This document shows, piece by piece, positions 22,091 through 34,240 of a DNA stretch of 64,000 bases. Position 1 is the stretch's first letter. Every line of letters starts with the position of its first letter. Location of the stretch: assembly GCA_016584305.1 (NCBI GenBank), contig JACEEZ010020889.1:103598-167597 (forward strand). Reading direction: 5' to 3'. This stretch comes from Chionoecetes opilio. Lineage: Eukaryota > Arthropoda > Malacostraca > Decapoda > Majidae. The notes under the pieces are model-generated. The model ran no database searches, was not told the DNA's origin, and saw only the letters and a program-made list of their open reading frames with translations. A program made the position numbers and the translations under genes.

Positions 22091-25000
22091 TTCAATATTT
22101 TTTTTTTATGGTTTTGGGTGTATTTGGTATATTTTGCATGGTTTTTGGGTAATTTGGTATTTTTTATCAGGGTTTTTGGTGTTTTTTTGGATTTTTTTTG
22201 CGGTTTTGGGTGATTTTGGTTTTTTTTTGCAGGGTTTTTTGGGTTATTTTGGTATTTTTTGCATGGTTTTGGGTATATTTTTGCATGGTTTGGGTATTTG
22301 GTATTTTTTTGCATGGTTTTGGATGTTTTTTGGGTATTTTTTGAATGGTTTTGGGTATTTGGTATTTTTTGCATGGTTTTGGGGGTGTTTTTTGATATAT
22401 TTTTGCAGGGTTTTGGGTATATTTTTGCGGGTTTTGGGGGTTATTTTGATATATTTTTTGCAGGTTTTTGGGGTGTTTTTTGGGTATTTTTTTGCAGGGT
22501 TTTTGGGTATTTTTTTTGCGGGTTTTTTGGTGTATTTTTGGTATTTTTTTGCGGGTTTTGGGTGTTTTTTTTGGTTATTTTTGCATGGTTTTGGGTAATT
22601 TTTCATGGTTTGGGTGTTTATTGGTTATTTTTGCAGGGTTTTGGGTGTTTTTTGGTATATTTTTGCATGGTTTTTGGGTATATTTTTGAAAGTTTTTGGG
22701 GTTATTTTGGTATATTTTTGCAGGGTTTTTGGGGGATATTTTTGCATGGTTTTGGGTGTATTTTGTATTTTTGCATGGTTTTGGGGTATTTTGGTATATT
22801 TTTGCAGGGTTTTTGGGTGTATTTGGTATATTTTTGCGGGTTTTTTGGGGTTATTTTTTGCAGGTTTTTGGGGTGTATTTTGGTTATTTTCGCATGGTTT
22901 TGGGTGTTTTTTGGTAATTTTTGCTTTTTTTTTGGGGTTTTTTGTATTTTTTGGGGTTTTTATATTTTTGCAGGGTTTTGGGGTTTATTTGGTATTTTTT
23001 TGCAGGGTTTTGGGTGTTTTTTGGGTTTATTTTTTGCGGGGGTTTGGGGTATTTGGTATATTTTTGCATGGTTTTGGGGTGTTTTTGGTATATTTTTGCA
23101 TGGTTTGGGTTTTTTTTGGTATATTTTTTTTTGGGGTTTTTTTTTTTGCATGGTTATGGGTGTATTTTGGTATATTTTTGCATGGTTTTGAGTGATTTTG
23201 GTATATTTTTGCAGGTTTTTGGGTGTTTTTTTGGTTATTTTTGCATGGTTTTGGGTGTTTTTTGGTAATTTTTGCATGGTTTTGGGGGTGTATTTTCGTA
23301 TATTTTTGTGGTTTTGGGTGTATTTTGATTTTTTTTTGCATGGTTTTGGGTGTATTTTGGGTATATTTTTGCTGGTTTTGGGTTTTTTTGCATGGTTTTG
23401 GGTTTTTTTGGTATATTTTTGAGGGTTTTTGGGGTGTATTTTGGAATATTTTTACAGGGTTTTGCTATATTTTTGATGGTTTTGGGTTATTTTGGTATAT
23501 TTTGTGGTTTTGGGTGTTTTTTTGGTATATTTTTGCAGGGTTTTTGGGTTTTAATTTTTGCGGGTTTTTGGGTGTTTTTTGGTATATTTTTGCATGGTTT
23601 TGGGGGTATTTTTGGTATATTTTTGCAGGGTTTTTGGGGTATATTTTTGCAGGGTTTTTGGGGGTGTTTTTTGGTTTTTTTGAGGTTTTGGGTTTTTGGT
23701 ATTTTTTTTGCGGGTTTTTGGGAAATTTTTTGCATGGTTTTGGGTGTTTTTTTGGTATTTTTTTTGCAGGGTTTTGGGTATATTTTTGCGGGGTTTTGGG
23801 TGTTTTTTGGTATATTTTTGCATGGTTTTGGGTGTTTTTTGTTATTTTTGCATGGTTTTTTTTATTTTGGTATTTTTTTTGCAGGGTTTTTGGGGTATAT
23901 TTTTGCCAGGGTTTTTGGGTGTATTTTGGTATTTTTTTCATGGTTTTGGGTATATTTTGGATTTTTTGCAGGGTTTTTGGTTATTTTTGCATGGTTTTGG
24001 GGTATTGGTATATTTTGCAGGGTTTTTGGGTATTTTTTTTGCATGGTTTTGGGTGTTTTTTGGTATATTTTTGCAGGGTTTTGGGTGTATTTGATATATT
24101 TTTGCATGGTTTTTGGGTGTATTTTGGTATATTTTTGCAGGGTTTTGGGTATATTTTTGCATGGTTTTTGGGGGTTTTTGGTATATTTTGCATTTTTTGG
24201 GTGTATTTTGGTATATTTTGCATGGTTTTGGGTATATTTTTGCATGGTTTGGGTGTATTTTGGTAATTTTGATGGTTTGGGGTATTTTGGTATTTTTTTG
24301 CATGGTTTTTTGGGAATTTTTGCATGGTTTTGGGTTTTTTTGGGTATTTTTTTGGGCAGGTTTTTTGGGTTATTTTTGCAGGGTTTTGGGGTTTTTTGGT
24401 TTTTTTTGCAGGGTTTTTTGGGTGTATTTGGTATTTTTTTTGCAGGGTTTTTGGGTTTTTTTTTGGTTTTTTTTGCAGGGTTTGGGGTATATTTTTGAGG
24501 GTTTTTGGGTTTTTTTTGGTATTTTTTCGCAGGGTTTTGGGTTTTTTTTGGTATTTTTTTGCGGGTTTTTGGGGTTTTTTGGTAATTTTTGCATGGTTTT
24601 GGGTATTTTTTGGTATATTTTTGCATGGTTTTGGGGTATTTTGGTATATTTTTGCATGGTTTTGGGTGTATTTTGGTATATTTTTGCGGGTTTATGGGTG
24701 TTTTTTGGATATTTTTGCGGGTTTTGGGGTATTTTGGTATATTTTTGCATGGTTTTGGGGTTTTGGTATTTTTTTTGCATGGTTTTGGGTGTATTTTGAA
24801 AATTTTTTTGCAGGTTTGGGTATTTTGGTAATTTTTGCATGTTTTTTTGGGTATATTTTTGCATGGTTTTGGGGGTTTTTTGGTATTTTTTTGCATGGTT
24901 TTTGGGTGTTTTTTGGTATATTTTTGCATGGTTTTTGGGAAATTTTTTTGAGGGTTTTTTGGGTGTATTTTGGTATATTTTTGCAGGGTTTGGGGGTGTT

Positions 25001-26098
25001 TTTTGGGTTATATTTTTGCAGGGTTTTTTGGGTGTATTTTGTATTTTTTTGCAGGGTTTTTGGGGGTTATTTTTGCAGGGTTTTTTGGGTGTATTTTGGT
25101 ATATTTTTGCATGGTTTTGGGTGTTTTTTGATAATTTTTGCAGGGTTTTGGGATATTTTGATATATTTTTGCATGGTTTTTTTGGGTGTTTTTTTGGTAT
25201 ATTTTTGCATGGTTTGGGGTTATTTTGCATGGTTTTGGGTTTTTTGGGTATATTTTTGCAGGGTTTTGGTGTATTTTGGTATTTTTTTTGCATGGTTTTG
25301 GGTGTTTTTTTGGTATTTTTTTTGCAGGGTTAGGGGTGTCTTTTTGAGGGTTTTTGGGTGTATTTTGGTATTTTTTTTCAGGGGTTTTTGGGATTTTTTG
25401 GTATATTTTGCATGGTTTTGGGTTATTTGGTATTTTTTTTGCAGGGTTTTTTGGGTATTTTTTTTGGGGTTTTGGGGTGAATTTTGGTATTTTTTTTGCA
25501 TGGTTTTGAGGTATTTTGGTATTTTTTTTGCATGGTTTTGGGTTATTTTGGTATATTTTTGCAGGGTTTTTGGGGTATATTTTTTGCATGGTTTTGGGTG
25601 TATTTGGTATATTTTTGCATTTTTTTGGGTGTTTTTTTGGTATATTTTTGCATGGTTTGCGTGTATTTTGGTAAAATTTTTGCATTTTTGGGGGTGTATT
25701 TTGGTATATTTTTGCGGGTTTTGGGTATTTTTTTTGCAGGGTTTTGGGGGTATTTTGGATTTTTTTGCATGGTTTTGGGTGTATTTGATTTTTTTTTGCT
25801 GGTTTTGGTATATTTGGTATATTTTTGAGGTTTTGGTATATTTTTTGCAGGGTTTTTGGGTGAATTTTGGTATATTTTGCATGGTTTTGAGGTATTTTGG
25901 AATTTTTGCATGGTTTTGGGTGTTTTTTGGTATATTTTTGCATGGTTTTGGGTGTATTTTGATATTTTTTTGCATGGTTTTGGGATATTTGGTATATTTT
26001 TGCAGGGTTTTGGGTGTATTTTGGTATATTTTTGCAGGGTTTTTGGGGTGTATTTGGTATATTTTTGCATGGTTTTGGGTGTTTTTTTGGTTATTTTT
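22090..26098. repeat. 4-kb G/T-rich minisatellite, unit about 30-36 bp
   Basis: More than a hundred imperfect copies of a unit reading roughly GGTATATTTTTGCATGG-TTTTGGGTGTATTTT are head to tail. Most units have one TTGCATGG or TTGCAGGG block followed by TTTTGGG. On the plus strand C occurs almost only in GCA, so the two strands are strongly asymmetric. Unit length varies mainly in homopolymer T and G runs. The long Phe/Gly/Trp frames on plus and Lys/Asn/Pro frames on minus (up to about 600 codons) are by-products of repeat composition and are not genes. Confidence 0.95.
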
Positions 26099-26099
26099 T

Positions 26100-27935
26100 A
26101 TTAAGAGATACTGCAAGGATTTAAGAAAATGTATGCACATTTAAGGAAATGTTCACCCATAATTAATTATAGTTTTTTAGGGACTAGGGTACCGGGGGTA
26201 GAACCCACATAAAATGTTCCAAGATGGTTTTTAACATGTTCATATTCCATCTCTAAAATGTTTATATATACCAGGTTTTTGACATTAAGCCTTCTTCCTT
26301 TCACACTTTTCATAACTAAACCCAAATTTGACCTTTTTCTCCATAAAATCATACTGTCCATTGAATAGAGCACAAGAGATATTTTTCAAAGAAAGAAGAA
26401 TGAAGCTAAACAAATTTTACTTTTATTTATTTTCTTTAATGTAAATTTCTTTTCGAAGTTTACATCCTTTTTTCAGATTTGAATGAACCCCTTGCGGTGG
26501 AAAACCCTACTACCTATGGAGGGGCCCCCGAACTGCTGTAGTGAGGAAAACAGCGGAGTTTACGGCAGTTCCGGCCCTTCAACTTTAGTGGAAATTGGGA
26601 AAAGTATGATTTTAGAGTTAAGTAAAAAAAAATAGTGTTAAAAAATATGTATGGTAAAACTGGCCCTAGCTTTTGTATTAACTGACGTTAAACAAATAAT
26701 TTTCTTCATGACCAAGAGGACCCGGGTTCCAATTTAGTCCCGGGGGAGACATTTGGGGTAGTCTCTGTTCTTTAAAACCCTATCACCTTGCAGAAGTAGG
26801 TAGACATCTACGAAAGTAGATGAAGGGAAATTGGCATCAATATCCAACAATGCTTTTATTTTTTATTTTCTAAATAAAAAAAAGAATAGAAGGGCACTTG
26901 CCCAGTTTTTCGCTATTTTGTTGTTGTAAGTCATCCTGCTGTTTCATGTAAAGGGTTTTTTATTATTAGGGAAAAAATTTTATAGAAAAAAAAAGGGTGG
27001 GGGGGATAAGGCCCTTAATACAAACCCCTACACACATAAACACACCCGAACACACAAATAAAACATGTAAATTTATATTCTGTTAATTTTTAGGGTTTCG
27101 TATGTCGATTTGCGCAGAAAAATATTCTCAGGCTGCCCGGTATGCTTCACTTCACACTACATACGCCTACCAAGACGCTACTTCTGGATTGATACAAATT
27201 TAAGGGTTTGGGCATGTTTTTTGGTTTTCTTCTTTTTTGCAAACTGCACCCTCTTAAATAAAGGTTAATATTTCCCCAGGAGTTGGCGGGGCTCCACAGG
27301 CCTTACGCTTAGTTTTCTTGTTAATTCTGCTCAATATCTGTGCTGTGTTACCCCCCAAAATCCTGCGGGAAAATTTTTTTCCCAAAATAATTGCTAATCT
27401 AACCTTTCCCACTCAGAAGCCTGTTCCTTCCTGGGAAGTCCTTTAAGGGGTGAGCATGAAGAAAAGTCTAATATTGTTTTTTCTATACATTCCCCCTTGC
27501 ATTCTCAATATCTCTACACCCGCTATCCCCCCTTCCCCTCAGGTTTGAATTTTAGTTTTGGGGGAAATTTAAATAACCGTATTTCTAGCATTATAAATTA
27601 TCATATTATTTTTTATTTATGAGTTGTTTTTTTTTAACTTTTAACAACATTAAAAAAAGAAATTAAAAAAAAATTTTCACACGTAAAGAGTGCATTTAAA
27701 CCAAATAAAATAACTTTGGCCTTTTTTGATCATGTTATGACTTGGCAATTTTTGGTTTTGATTGGGCATTTCACTTTGGAAAAAAAAACAATTAAGGCAC
27801 ATTTGATATCACTAATGCTTTACTTAAATAACTATTAAATGCAAAACCACTGTATGAGTAACTCGGTTTTATTTGTTATATAAGGGAAGGTAATTTGGAA
27901 AAAATGGGGAAAAAAAAACGGTATGCTGCGCGTGC
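26100..27935. other. A/T-rich sequence, no gene recognised
   Basis: I see no coherent coding frame. A possible tRNA-like B box (GACCCGGGTTCCAATTTAG, about 26719) may mark another degraded SINE. Homopolymer runs are frequent. Confidence 0.45.
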
Positions 27936-27939
27936 CCTT

Positions 27940-28196
27940 TAGTGCTCATCTCTATGGCATTTTCCTTTTAGCCTGTGGGGGGTGGTGGTGAGGACCCGTT
28001 TCCCCCGGGGCACGGGCTGTGTCACATCCGGGTTACCCAGTTAGCTTCACCAGGTTTCCCCCGGTACCAATTATCCACCCAGAAAGGGAGGAAAAACAGC
28101 GGGTTGGCTTTTCACCGCTTTCCTTTTCCCCCGGGTTCAAAAAGGGGCACGCATTTTGTAGCCCGGCACGCTAGCCCACACCCCGGAGGCGACAAA
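27940..28196 (-). repeat. Degraded copy of the tRNA-derived SINE of 8558-8797
   Basis: The plus-strand text GAGGACCCGTTTCCCCCGGGG and, at the far end, CCCCGGAGGCG mirrors the 8590-8797 copy. The A and B boxes are damaged, for example by inserted A and C/G bases. Differences concentrate in homopolymers, which could be either decay or base-calling error. Confidence 0.65.
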
Positions 28197-28679
28197 GATA
28201 AGGCATTGCGTCGAAGAAATAATGGGTTCAGCGGGGTTTAAAAGCCCAAATTTGCCCAATTAATAAATTGGGGGTGCTGATTGGAACATAGGGATCCATT
28301 CCAAATGTTCAGATTTGAGCCTGCTGTGGCAGAACCTCCCCCAAATTTAGAGAATTTTGGTGGGGGGAATTGGGGAAAATTTAAAACTAGGGATGAAATA
28401 AAATTTGGGATTGGTTATAGTAACGCTGAAGAGTAAACAAAACACAGAACTTGGAAAACATTTTTTTAACATGGAGCGCACATCTTCTTGAAGGACCGGA
28501 ATCCCCCTGCTCCAACCCCCCCTTGCCCCGCGAGAGCACACGTGCAGGTGATGCCCCCTGGCCCGCAAAGTCCCTATTTTAGCCCGGAGTGGCTGTACTA
28601 CCAGAGGATCAAATTTGGGGGGGGGAGTGCAATGATGATGACAGGGGGAGACAAGAATGAGACCATAGACAAGTGAAAG

Positions 28680-30487
28680 CAGCAAAGAGGAGCAGTTGGA
28701 AGAGGCTAAGCTGAAGAAGCAGAAACAGAAAATGAAAAGGTCAGACGCTTGAGCTCAGGAGCAGATGTTCCTGGGCCCGGTGAAGATACCAGGATTTGAG
28801 GTGGGACGGAAGAGTCGTTCACCCGCCACCGAGGAAAGAGGCAGGAGCAAAAGGAGGCTGCCAACGGGGAGACCCATGCTCTGGGGAGGCGGGGTTTCCC
28901 CGGCACCCCTTTTGATGCAGTACTTGAAGGCCAGCTGCAAGAAGAAACAAGCCAGTCCGGAACCTGGCATTGGAAGCATCCGGTTTTTGACGTTCGCCAC
29001 GTGCTGTTTCCTGGGTTTGAATTCCCCGGACTTATCGCTGACGGCCACCTCTCTCCAACAGTCGTACCTGGGCTGCGATCCAACAAACTAGGAGGGGCCC
29101 GGCAGGATGCCAGGCATCGGCAGGGACCTTTCCAGGAGAAGCACCAGGTACCAAATAGTTTGGGTTGGGTTACGATGGGGGAAGGACAAAACCGGGGGAT
29201 GGTGCCCATCAGTATGGGGGAAAATGCACCCAAGGTTTTCAGGGAGGAGTTTTGGGGCAGAGGAGCCATCTGGAAGGTACCTTTTGGGACTTTTTACCAG
29301 AGGACCGGTGCCCCCGAGAAGCCTGCGTTCAAGGTGACTCAGGTCTCATGATCGCGGTGCATACACTCCCCGATCACGATGTACTGCAAAGGGGACTCAA
29401 ATAGGGCCAAAAACGGGGTGGAAGGGTGGTACTCAGCCCCTTTGGAGAAGATGCTGGGGGGCAAACTCTTCTGGAGTATATGCGTGTTGCACACAAACGA
29501 GTTGCCCCTACGCCACCTTATCACCAGCATCGACGGGCCTACCTCATCTGACACTGGCTTCACGGGCCCAGTATGCAGTCTGCTGTCCAGCGTGAATGAG
29601 ATGCAGTACAACGCAGAGCTCAGAGAAGTGCCAGGCGGTGAAGATCTTACGGAGATACCGGAGTATATCCTGGTCAACATGTCCACTGCCCAGCAGGTCT
29701 CCTACCAGCTGGTCCAGGCTGTGAAGCGGGGCGTTCTCCCGTCCGAGCTGCAGGAGATCAAGTGTGGCAAGGTGTCCCACTCCAGATGGCTCACCACAGC
29801 CCAGTCGCTCGTGTACATGTGGACCAGAAAGCATGGACTGACTGGCAAAGAACTGAACACCCTGGAAATCCTAGTCAAGTACTGCCTGCAGGTGTACTTC
29901 AAACTCTACTACGACATCAAGGTTCACCACAGACTAGAGGACGGCCCCAAGCACATCCTCACGCAGCTCAGAGTGATGAGGTCGCAGCCCAAGAAGGTCC
30001 AAACAGCTGTGACCTTCTACGTGCGGACAGGAGCATGGTTCGCACACTCAAAATGTGTCCTCCTCTCGCTGATGGCGAGTCAGAGTAAGGACGACCGCAG
30101 GTTCGCCGTGACCCAGATTTTGAAGCTGAGGGCTGGCGAGGAGTATAGGGACACTAGTGTAAGACCTCGCATCACATCCAAGCTGAACTTGTCAGCCACC
30201 AGCTTGCAGACACTGATCAGCTGGCAGCCTGGCCAGTTGCACGAGCCGGCATTCACCTGTTCATTGTCCGGGGATCAGATCAGGAGATCCTGGTCAAGCC
30301 GAAACGAGGTTCCGGGAAGTTCTCTATCCACACTCAGAGCACCGAAAGAGTCGTGAAGCAGGTGACAGAGGCTGCGGCAGCAGTGGTGGGGCAGCAGGCC
30401 AGAGACGGGTTCATCCGGGCTCGGGCCCACCACCAGGAGACCATGCCCTGCTTCAGGTCTAAGAAGGACATGAAGGACACGTTCTAG
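28680..30487 (+). pseudogene. Transposase-like protein of an unassigned family (HTNELPLRHL type), broken
   Basis: The C-terminal half is largely open: 29379-30356 contains HTNELPLRHLITSIDGPTSS, KVSHSRWLTTAQ and FAHSKCVLLSLMASQSKDDR. After one frameshift near 30300, STERVVKQVTEAAA and ARDGFIRARAHHQ run to a stop at 30485-30487. The N-terminal half (28700-29378) is scattered over three frames, with a charged EEAKLKKQKQKMKRSD stretch. From memory, this order of motifs belongs to a family widespread in arthropods and Hydra, unnamed in annotations and transposon-like. The two halves agree in order, which supports one decayed gene. A possible polyadenylation signal AATAAA follows at about 30592. 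No terminal repeats or duplication were found. Its layout resembles the transposase at 53855-56314. Confidence 0.6.
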
Positions 30488-30792
30488 GCCAACGTAGAGG
30501 CTGTGATACTGTGATGTAGTGCCTGATGAACCAACTGATTAGAAAGAGCTTACCACGCTAGTCATTTGGAACTCATATTGGTGCATGATGCAATAAACAG
30601 GACCAACCGGACACTGCGTACTCATTTAAGCATTATTCGATAAGGGTGCAATATAAAAGTGCGATTTTGCATAGTAAGAATTGCTCAAATGCAAACATGG
30701 AAACAGATAAAATCGTCTTAGAATTCCATTTTACATAGGAAATTGGCATGCCAAAGTTGAGAAAAAGAATTTTTGTTATACGGCGTACCCTA

Positions 30793-31388
30793 CTATTGAT
30801 TTGATAACTGGTTTGTATTCTGGGACTGAGAGTGCTGTGAAGTGTGGGGCAGGTGTATCCAGCTTCTTTCCTGTTAATACAGGAGTGAGGCAAGGGTGCG
30901 TCCTTGCCCCATCACTTTTCAACGCTTGTATGGACTGGGTATTGGACAAGGTTGTAGATCAAAGTGATTGTGGAGCATTCGTCGGCAACACCAAGATCAC
31001 TGATCTTGTTTTTGCCGATGATGCAGTAATCTTTGCTGAGTCGCTGGAGGTCCTGGTGATGGCTCTCGAGGCGCTGCAGGAGGAGGCAAAGCCTTTGGGA
31101 CTTGAGGTCTCCTGGCTTAAGACCAAGGTCTAGGTGTTTGGAGGCTTACTAGATGAAGCAGTACAGTCTGTTCATGCGTGTGGCGAGGACATTGAGATCT
31201 TGGAAAGTTTTACATACCTTGGTAGCGCAGTCCATAATGACGGCGGGTCACGTCAAGAAGTCTTACGGCGGATTGGCATAGCCCACGGTGTTATGGACTC
31301 GCTCAGCGAGAGTATTTGGCGTTGTCGGTACCTGTGCAGGAGGACAAAGATCCGGATCTTCAAGTCGCTTGTGATCCCTGTCTTACTT
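30793..31388 (+). pseudogene. RTE-like LINE reverse transcriptase fragment
   Basis: The fragment shows the RT order TGVRQGCVLAPSLFN (motif B-like), then VFADDAVIFAES with the catalytic FADD box, then a stop at 31131-31133, then the thumb/linker ESFTYLGSAVHNDGG and RRTKIRIFKSLVIPVLL. It stops abruptly at about 31388, before YGCETW, which is present in the second copy at 47236. Starts and stops show a truncated, mutated copy. An RTE-type clade is my best guess from the LGSAV and TKI-x-IF-x-S motifs. Confidence 0.8.
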
Positions 31389-31697
31389 CCCTTCAACACT
31401 TCCTCTACTCTCTTATCCTACCTCATCCTCAAGTATTTTAGTACTCTGTCTTTCAATTTCATATAGGACTTTCCTCTCTCACCCACAGCATCCAATCCAC
31501 TCAGGTATAGGATTGGACAAAGGAATTGGAAAATTGAAAATTGGAAAGGACTTTGTCATGTCAGTCCTCATTCTCTCTTGAGTGAATGTATCACATTAGG
31601 TAATGAGCTGCGTTTGATAACCTTCACCACTCCACAGTTCATTTTTCGTCATTAGTAGTTCATTTGTCCATTACTTTGATTACTTTTTGACTTTTAA

Positions 31698-31901
31698 CCC
31701 CTTGACTCCCAATCTTTCCTTTGCTATATGAAATCATCTGTTTTTAGCCATAAAATTACGAAAAGGAACTGAATATACCAAATTAGTTAGTGGAACAAGG
31801 ATACTAAACAGGTCATAGCTATAAAACATTGCTTATATTCACCAAAAATCGTCTAATGGTACCCAAATTACAATGGATATTACGTTCTGGGTCTCAAGGG
31901 G
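31698..31901. mobile_element. piggyBac-type MITE, 204 bp, TTAA-flanked
   Basis: The ends are CCCCTTGACTCCCA and the inverse of CCCCTTGAGACCC. TTAA occurs at 31694-31697 and 31902-31905. A second copy of the same family is at 52808-53013. It is non-coding. Confidence 0.8.
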
Positions 31902-32049
31902 TTAAAATTGTTCACCTAACTCTTTTGTATACCATTAATCTTCTGCTCCCGAGAAACATAAATTTTTGCTTGATATGCAACATTAATTAAGTAAATTTGT
32001 ATTGCATTTGTGAAAATTCTTTGACTTGTACTATTGTCTCATTTCTCAG

Positions 32050-32194
32050 GTGTCTTCACAAGTCTGGAGGTGCGCTCCTTACACCCCTCAAGTGTTGCAA
32101 GATCATTGCATCTTGTCTTATGCTGCACAACCGCCGTGTCAGGCGTGGAATTCCAGAACCTCAACAGGTATTCATTGCAGGTAATATAAGGTAA
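32050..32194 (+). pseudogene. C-terminal exon of a HARBI1-like transposase
   Basis: After a plausible splice acceptor (TTTCTCAG at about 32049), the frame reads LTPLKCCKIIASCLMLHNR followed by RGIPEP. HARBI1-type transposases end with a helix containing (A/S)C-x-x-LHN followed by RRG(I/V)P, so this is the last ~50 residues. The catalytic part is absent nearby. Confidence 0.6.
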
Positions 32195-32199
32195 AAGTG

Positions 32200-33700
32200 T
32201 TAACTTTCATTAATTCTTAAATCGCTGTCTGTGTCAGTACCTAGTATTACGACAGCAGGTAATCATTTTTCAGTTATTCGTGCGGAAGTGTTAGCTTTCA
32301 TTTATTCTTGAAATTCTGTCTCCATCAATGTTTGTAGTACGTTGACCAGTAAAGTTAGTACTTCTCATGTTCTTGTAAGAGACAACTGTATTCATGTTAT
32401 TATCCTTAGATTGCTTTGTAGTAGTTGTATATTAGTTGTAGCTACTGTAGCCACGGGCCCAAGTGACAAATTAATCCTTGATTTTTTTCATCGTACTAAT
32501 GTTGCCATAATATTGTATTAGTTATTTAGAGATCATATTTCCTCCCTAGTTGGAAGATGATCAACCCAACGTGGCCCGTGCCTGGACGTGCTGACCAATG
32601 CGAGAGCTCGCACGCATACGTCTAGTCTGTCAGACGGAATCTGAGACTAAAACATTGAAGGCTGAAGCAAGCGCCTTTGTTTGGTAAACAAAACCGTTAG
32701 CCGTGGAATGTATCAGTACGAGGCTGCGGAAAATGGGGGAAGCAGTTTCCATAATACCTCAAGAACCAGTTATTTTTTTTCGAAAACAAAAACGTTATAG
32801 AGGGTGAAAAAATCCATATTTCAACAGGCTTCCCTGTGGTATAAGCAGATTAAAATTCCATGGATAAATGACCGCATTAAGTTTGTTTTTAGGGCATATT
32901 ACCCGAAAAAAAAACATTCAAGAAATCAAGGAAACGGTTTCATACATGCGTAAAATCTTGCGAATAAAAAATGTACATTTTTCAAAGTGGAATACGATTC
33001 CTGCAGACACGCTCTCCATCAAGACAACAAAAATGTTTGACGGATAAATGATAGATGTATGGTGCATCAATAAGCTGCTAGAAATTGAACGGCACAAGGG
33101 TGCGCAAATTATAAAAACTGTTATATCTCAAAATCTGTATAAGCAAAAAAGAAACGGATAGATGCTTAAGGTAGATCTCGTTGAGCTTAATAAAAAATAT
33201 CCATGGCATATTTGGTCTAGGGTTAATAGTTTCATAGTAAAAAAAAATAGGGAAAGGCAATACAGGTAGTGTTTTGACCATTATAAGCAGCCTAAAATTT
33301 GATCGTTTTATTGTCATACAGACGTAAAGATTACCTCAATACCATTATACCATTTTTTGTTTTTACAGAACCCTGCCAGAGCCAAAAAACAGTTTTGAAG
33401 TTTTGTTTTTATAGTATAAAAACGCATTTCCCGTATCGATACGGGAAAAGTCAAAGGAAGCAAAGTTGTTTAGCTCAAAACTTTCTGTCCTAACTCGTTC
33501 TAAATCCGCTCTCAGTCTAGTATTTAGACCGCCAAATGCCTACGTTTTGAGCACGGCAACTGTGTTCAACGTGCACAGCGTAACCCAAATTTTTACACAC
33601 TTTATAACGTAAAATGTATTACATACACACACGGGGGATAATTATGTAGTAGCAGTACCCGATGGATGGATTGGTTACGAGGAGGCCGACAAATATTACT
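32200..33700. other. No gene recognised
   Basis: The sequence is A/T-rich with short non-conserved ORFs. I see no RNA gene or recognisable repeat here. Confidence 0.5.
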
Positions 33701-33956
33701 CGTCACAGGCAGCCTCTGTCTCTGGCGGGGTTCACACCAAGGTAAACAGAAGGTAACGTCACGTTGTGGGGGCGGCGAGCCAAAACAAGTCCTTGAGCAG
33801 CCAGTTGTGCGCAGGGGGTACGTGACGTCAAACTGTATTGCGGCACTCGCGGTTCAAAAATTTTAAGGCGTCAGTCAGTTGGCTGGTGGCCTGGTGGACG
33901 GGTCACGTCGTCTGTAGTACACATCTTTTGATGCTGCTTCAAGCTGTTTTGCAAAT

Positions 33957-34240
33957 ATGCCTACTGTGTGTATTGTTCGTGGGTGCAATTCTGTCCATTG
34001 GAAAGGAACTAAACAACACTTTCATCATCTCCCAGCTGATGAAGAACTAAGAGGAAAATGGATTGAAATCAGTGGTGCTACAAAAAAAAGAAAATCTGGC
34101 CGCATTTGTAGTCGCCATTTTGAATCAAATGCCTATGAACGTAATTTAAAATATGAATTGCTGGGTTTGCCATTGCCACCAAGCTGCAAACGATTCAAGC
34201 CTGGAGCAGTGCCAACTCTTCATCTCCAAAACATTGAAGG
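33957..34240 (+). CDS. THAP-type zinc-finger exon
   Basis: Starting at an ATG in the context CAAATATGCC, the frame shows the C2-C-H order of a THAP domain: MPTVCIVRGCNS at the N-terminus, HHLPADEELRGKWIE with the conserved Pro and Trp, then GRICSRHFES with the last Cys and His. It is followed by a Lys/Arg-rich tail and a Pro-containing PGAVPTL. The domain is about 90 residues and looks intact. The exon likely ends at the donor GAAG|GTAAATA near 34240. THAP domains bind DNA ends in P, Kolobok and some Harbinger transposases. The frame beyond 34240 runs into a GA/GT microsatellite and is not coding. Confidence 0.75.

Noticed and set aside
22134..26144. Long open frames (up to 606 codons plus, 355 minus) across the G/T minisatellite
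   Set aside because: Composition is only Phe/Gly/Trp/Leu or Lys/Asn/Pro, all frames are open at once because stops are rare in G/T repeats, and the sequence is a tandem array.
28706..29269. 187-residue minus-strand ORF rich in Pro/Ser
   Set aside because: It is antisense to the decayed transposase, where plus-strand frames fit a known motif order.
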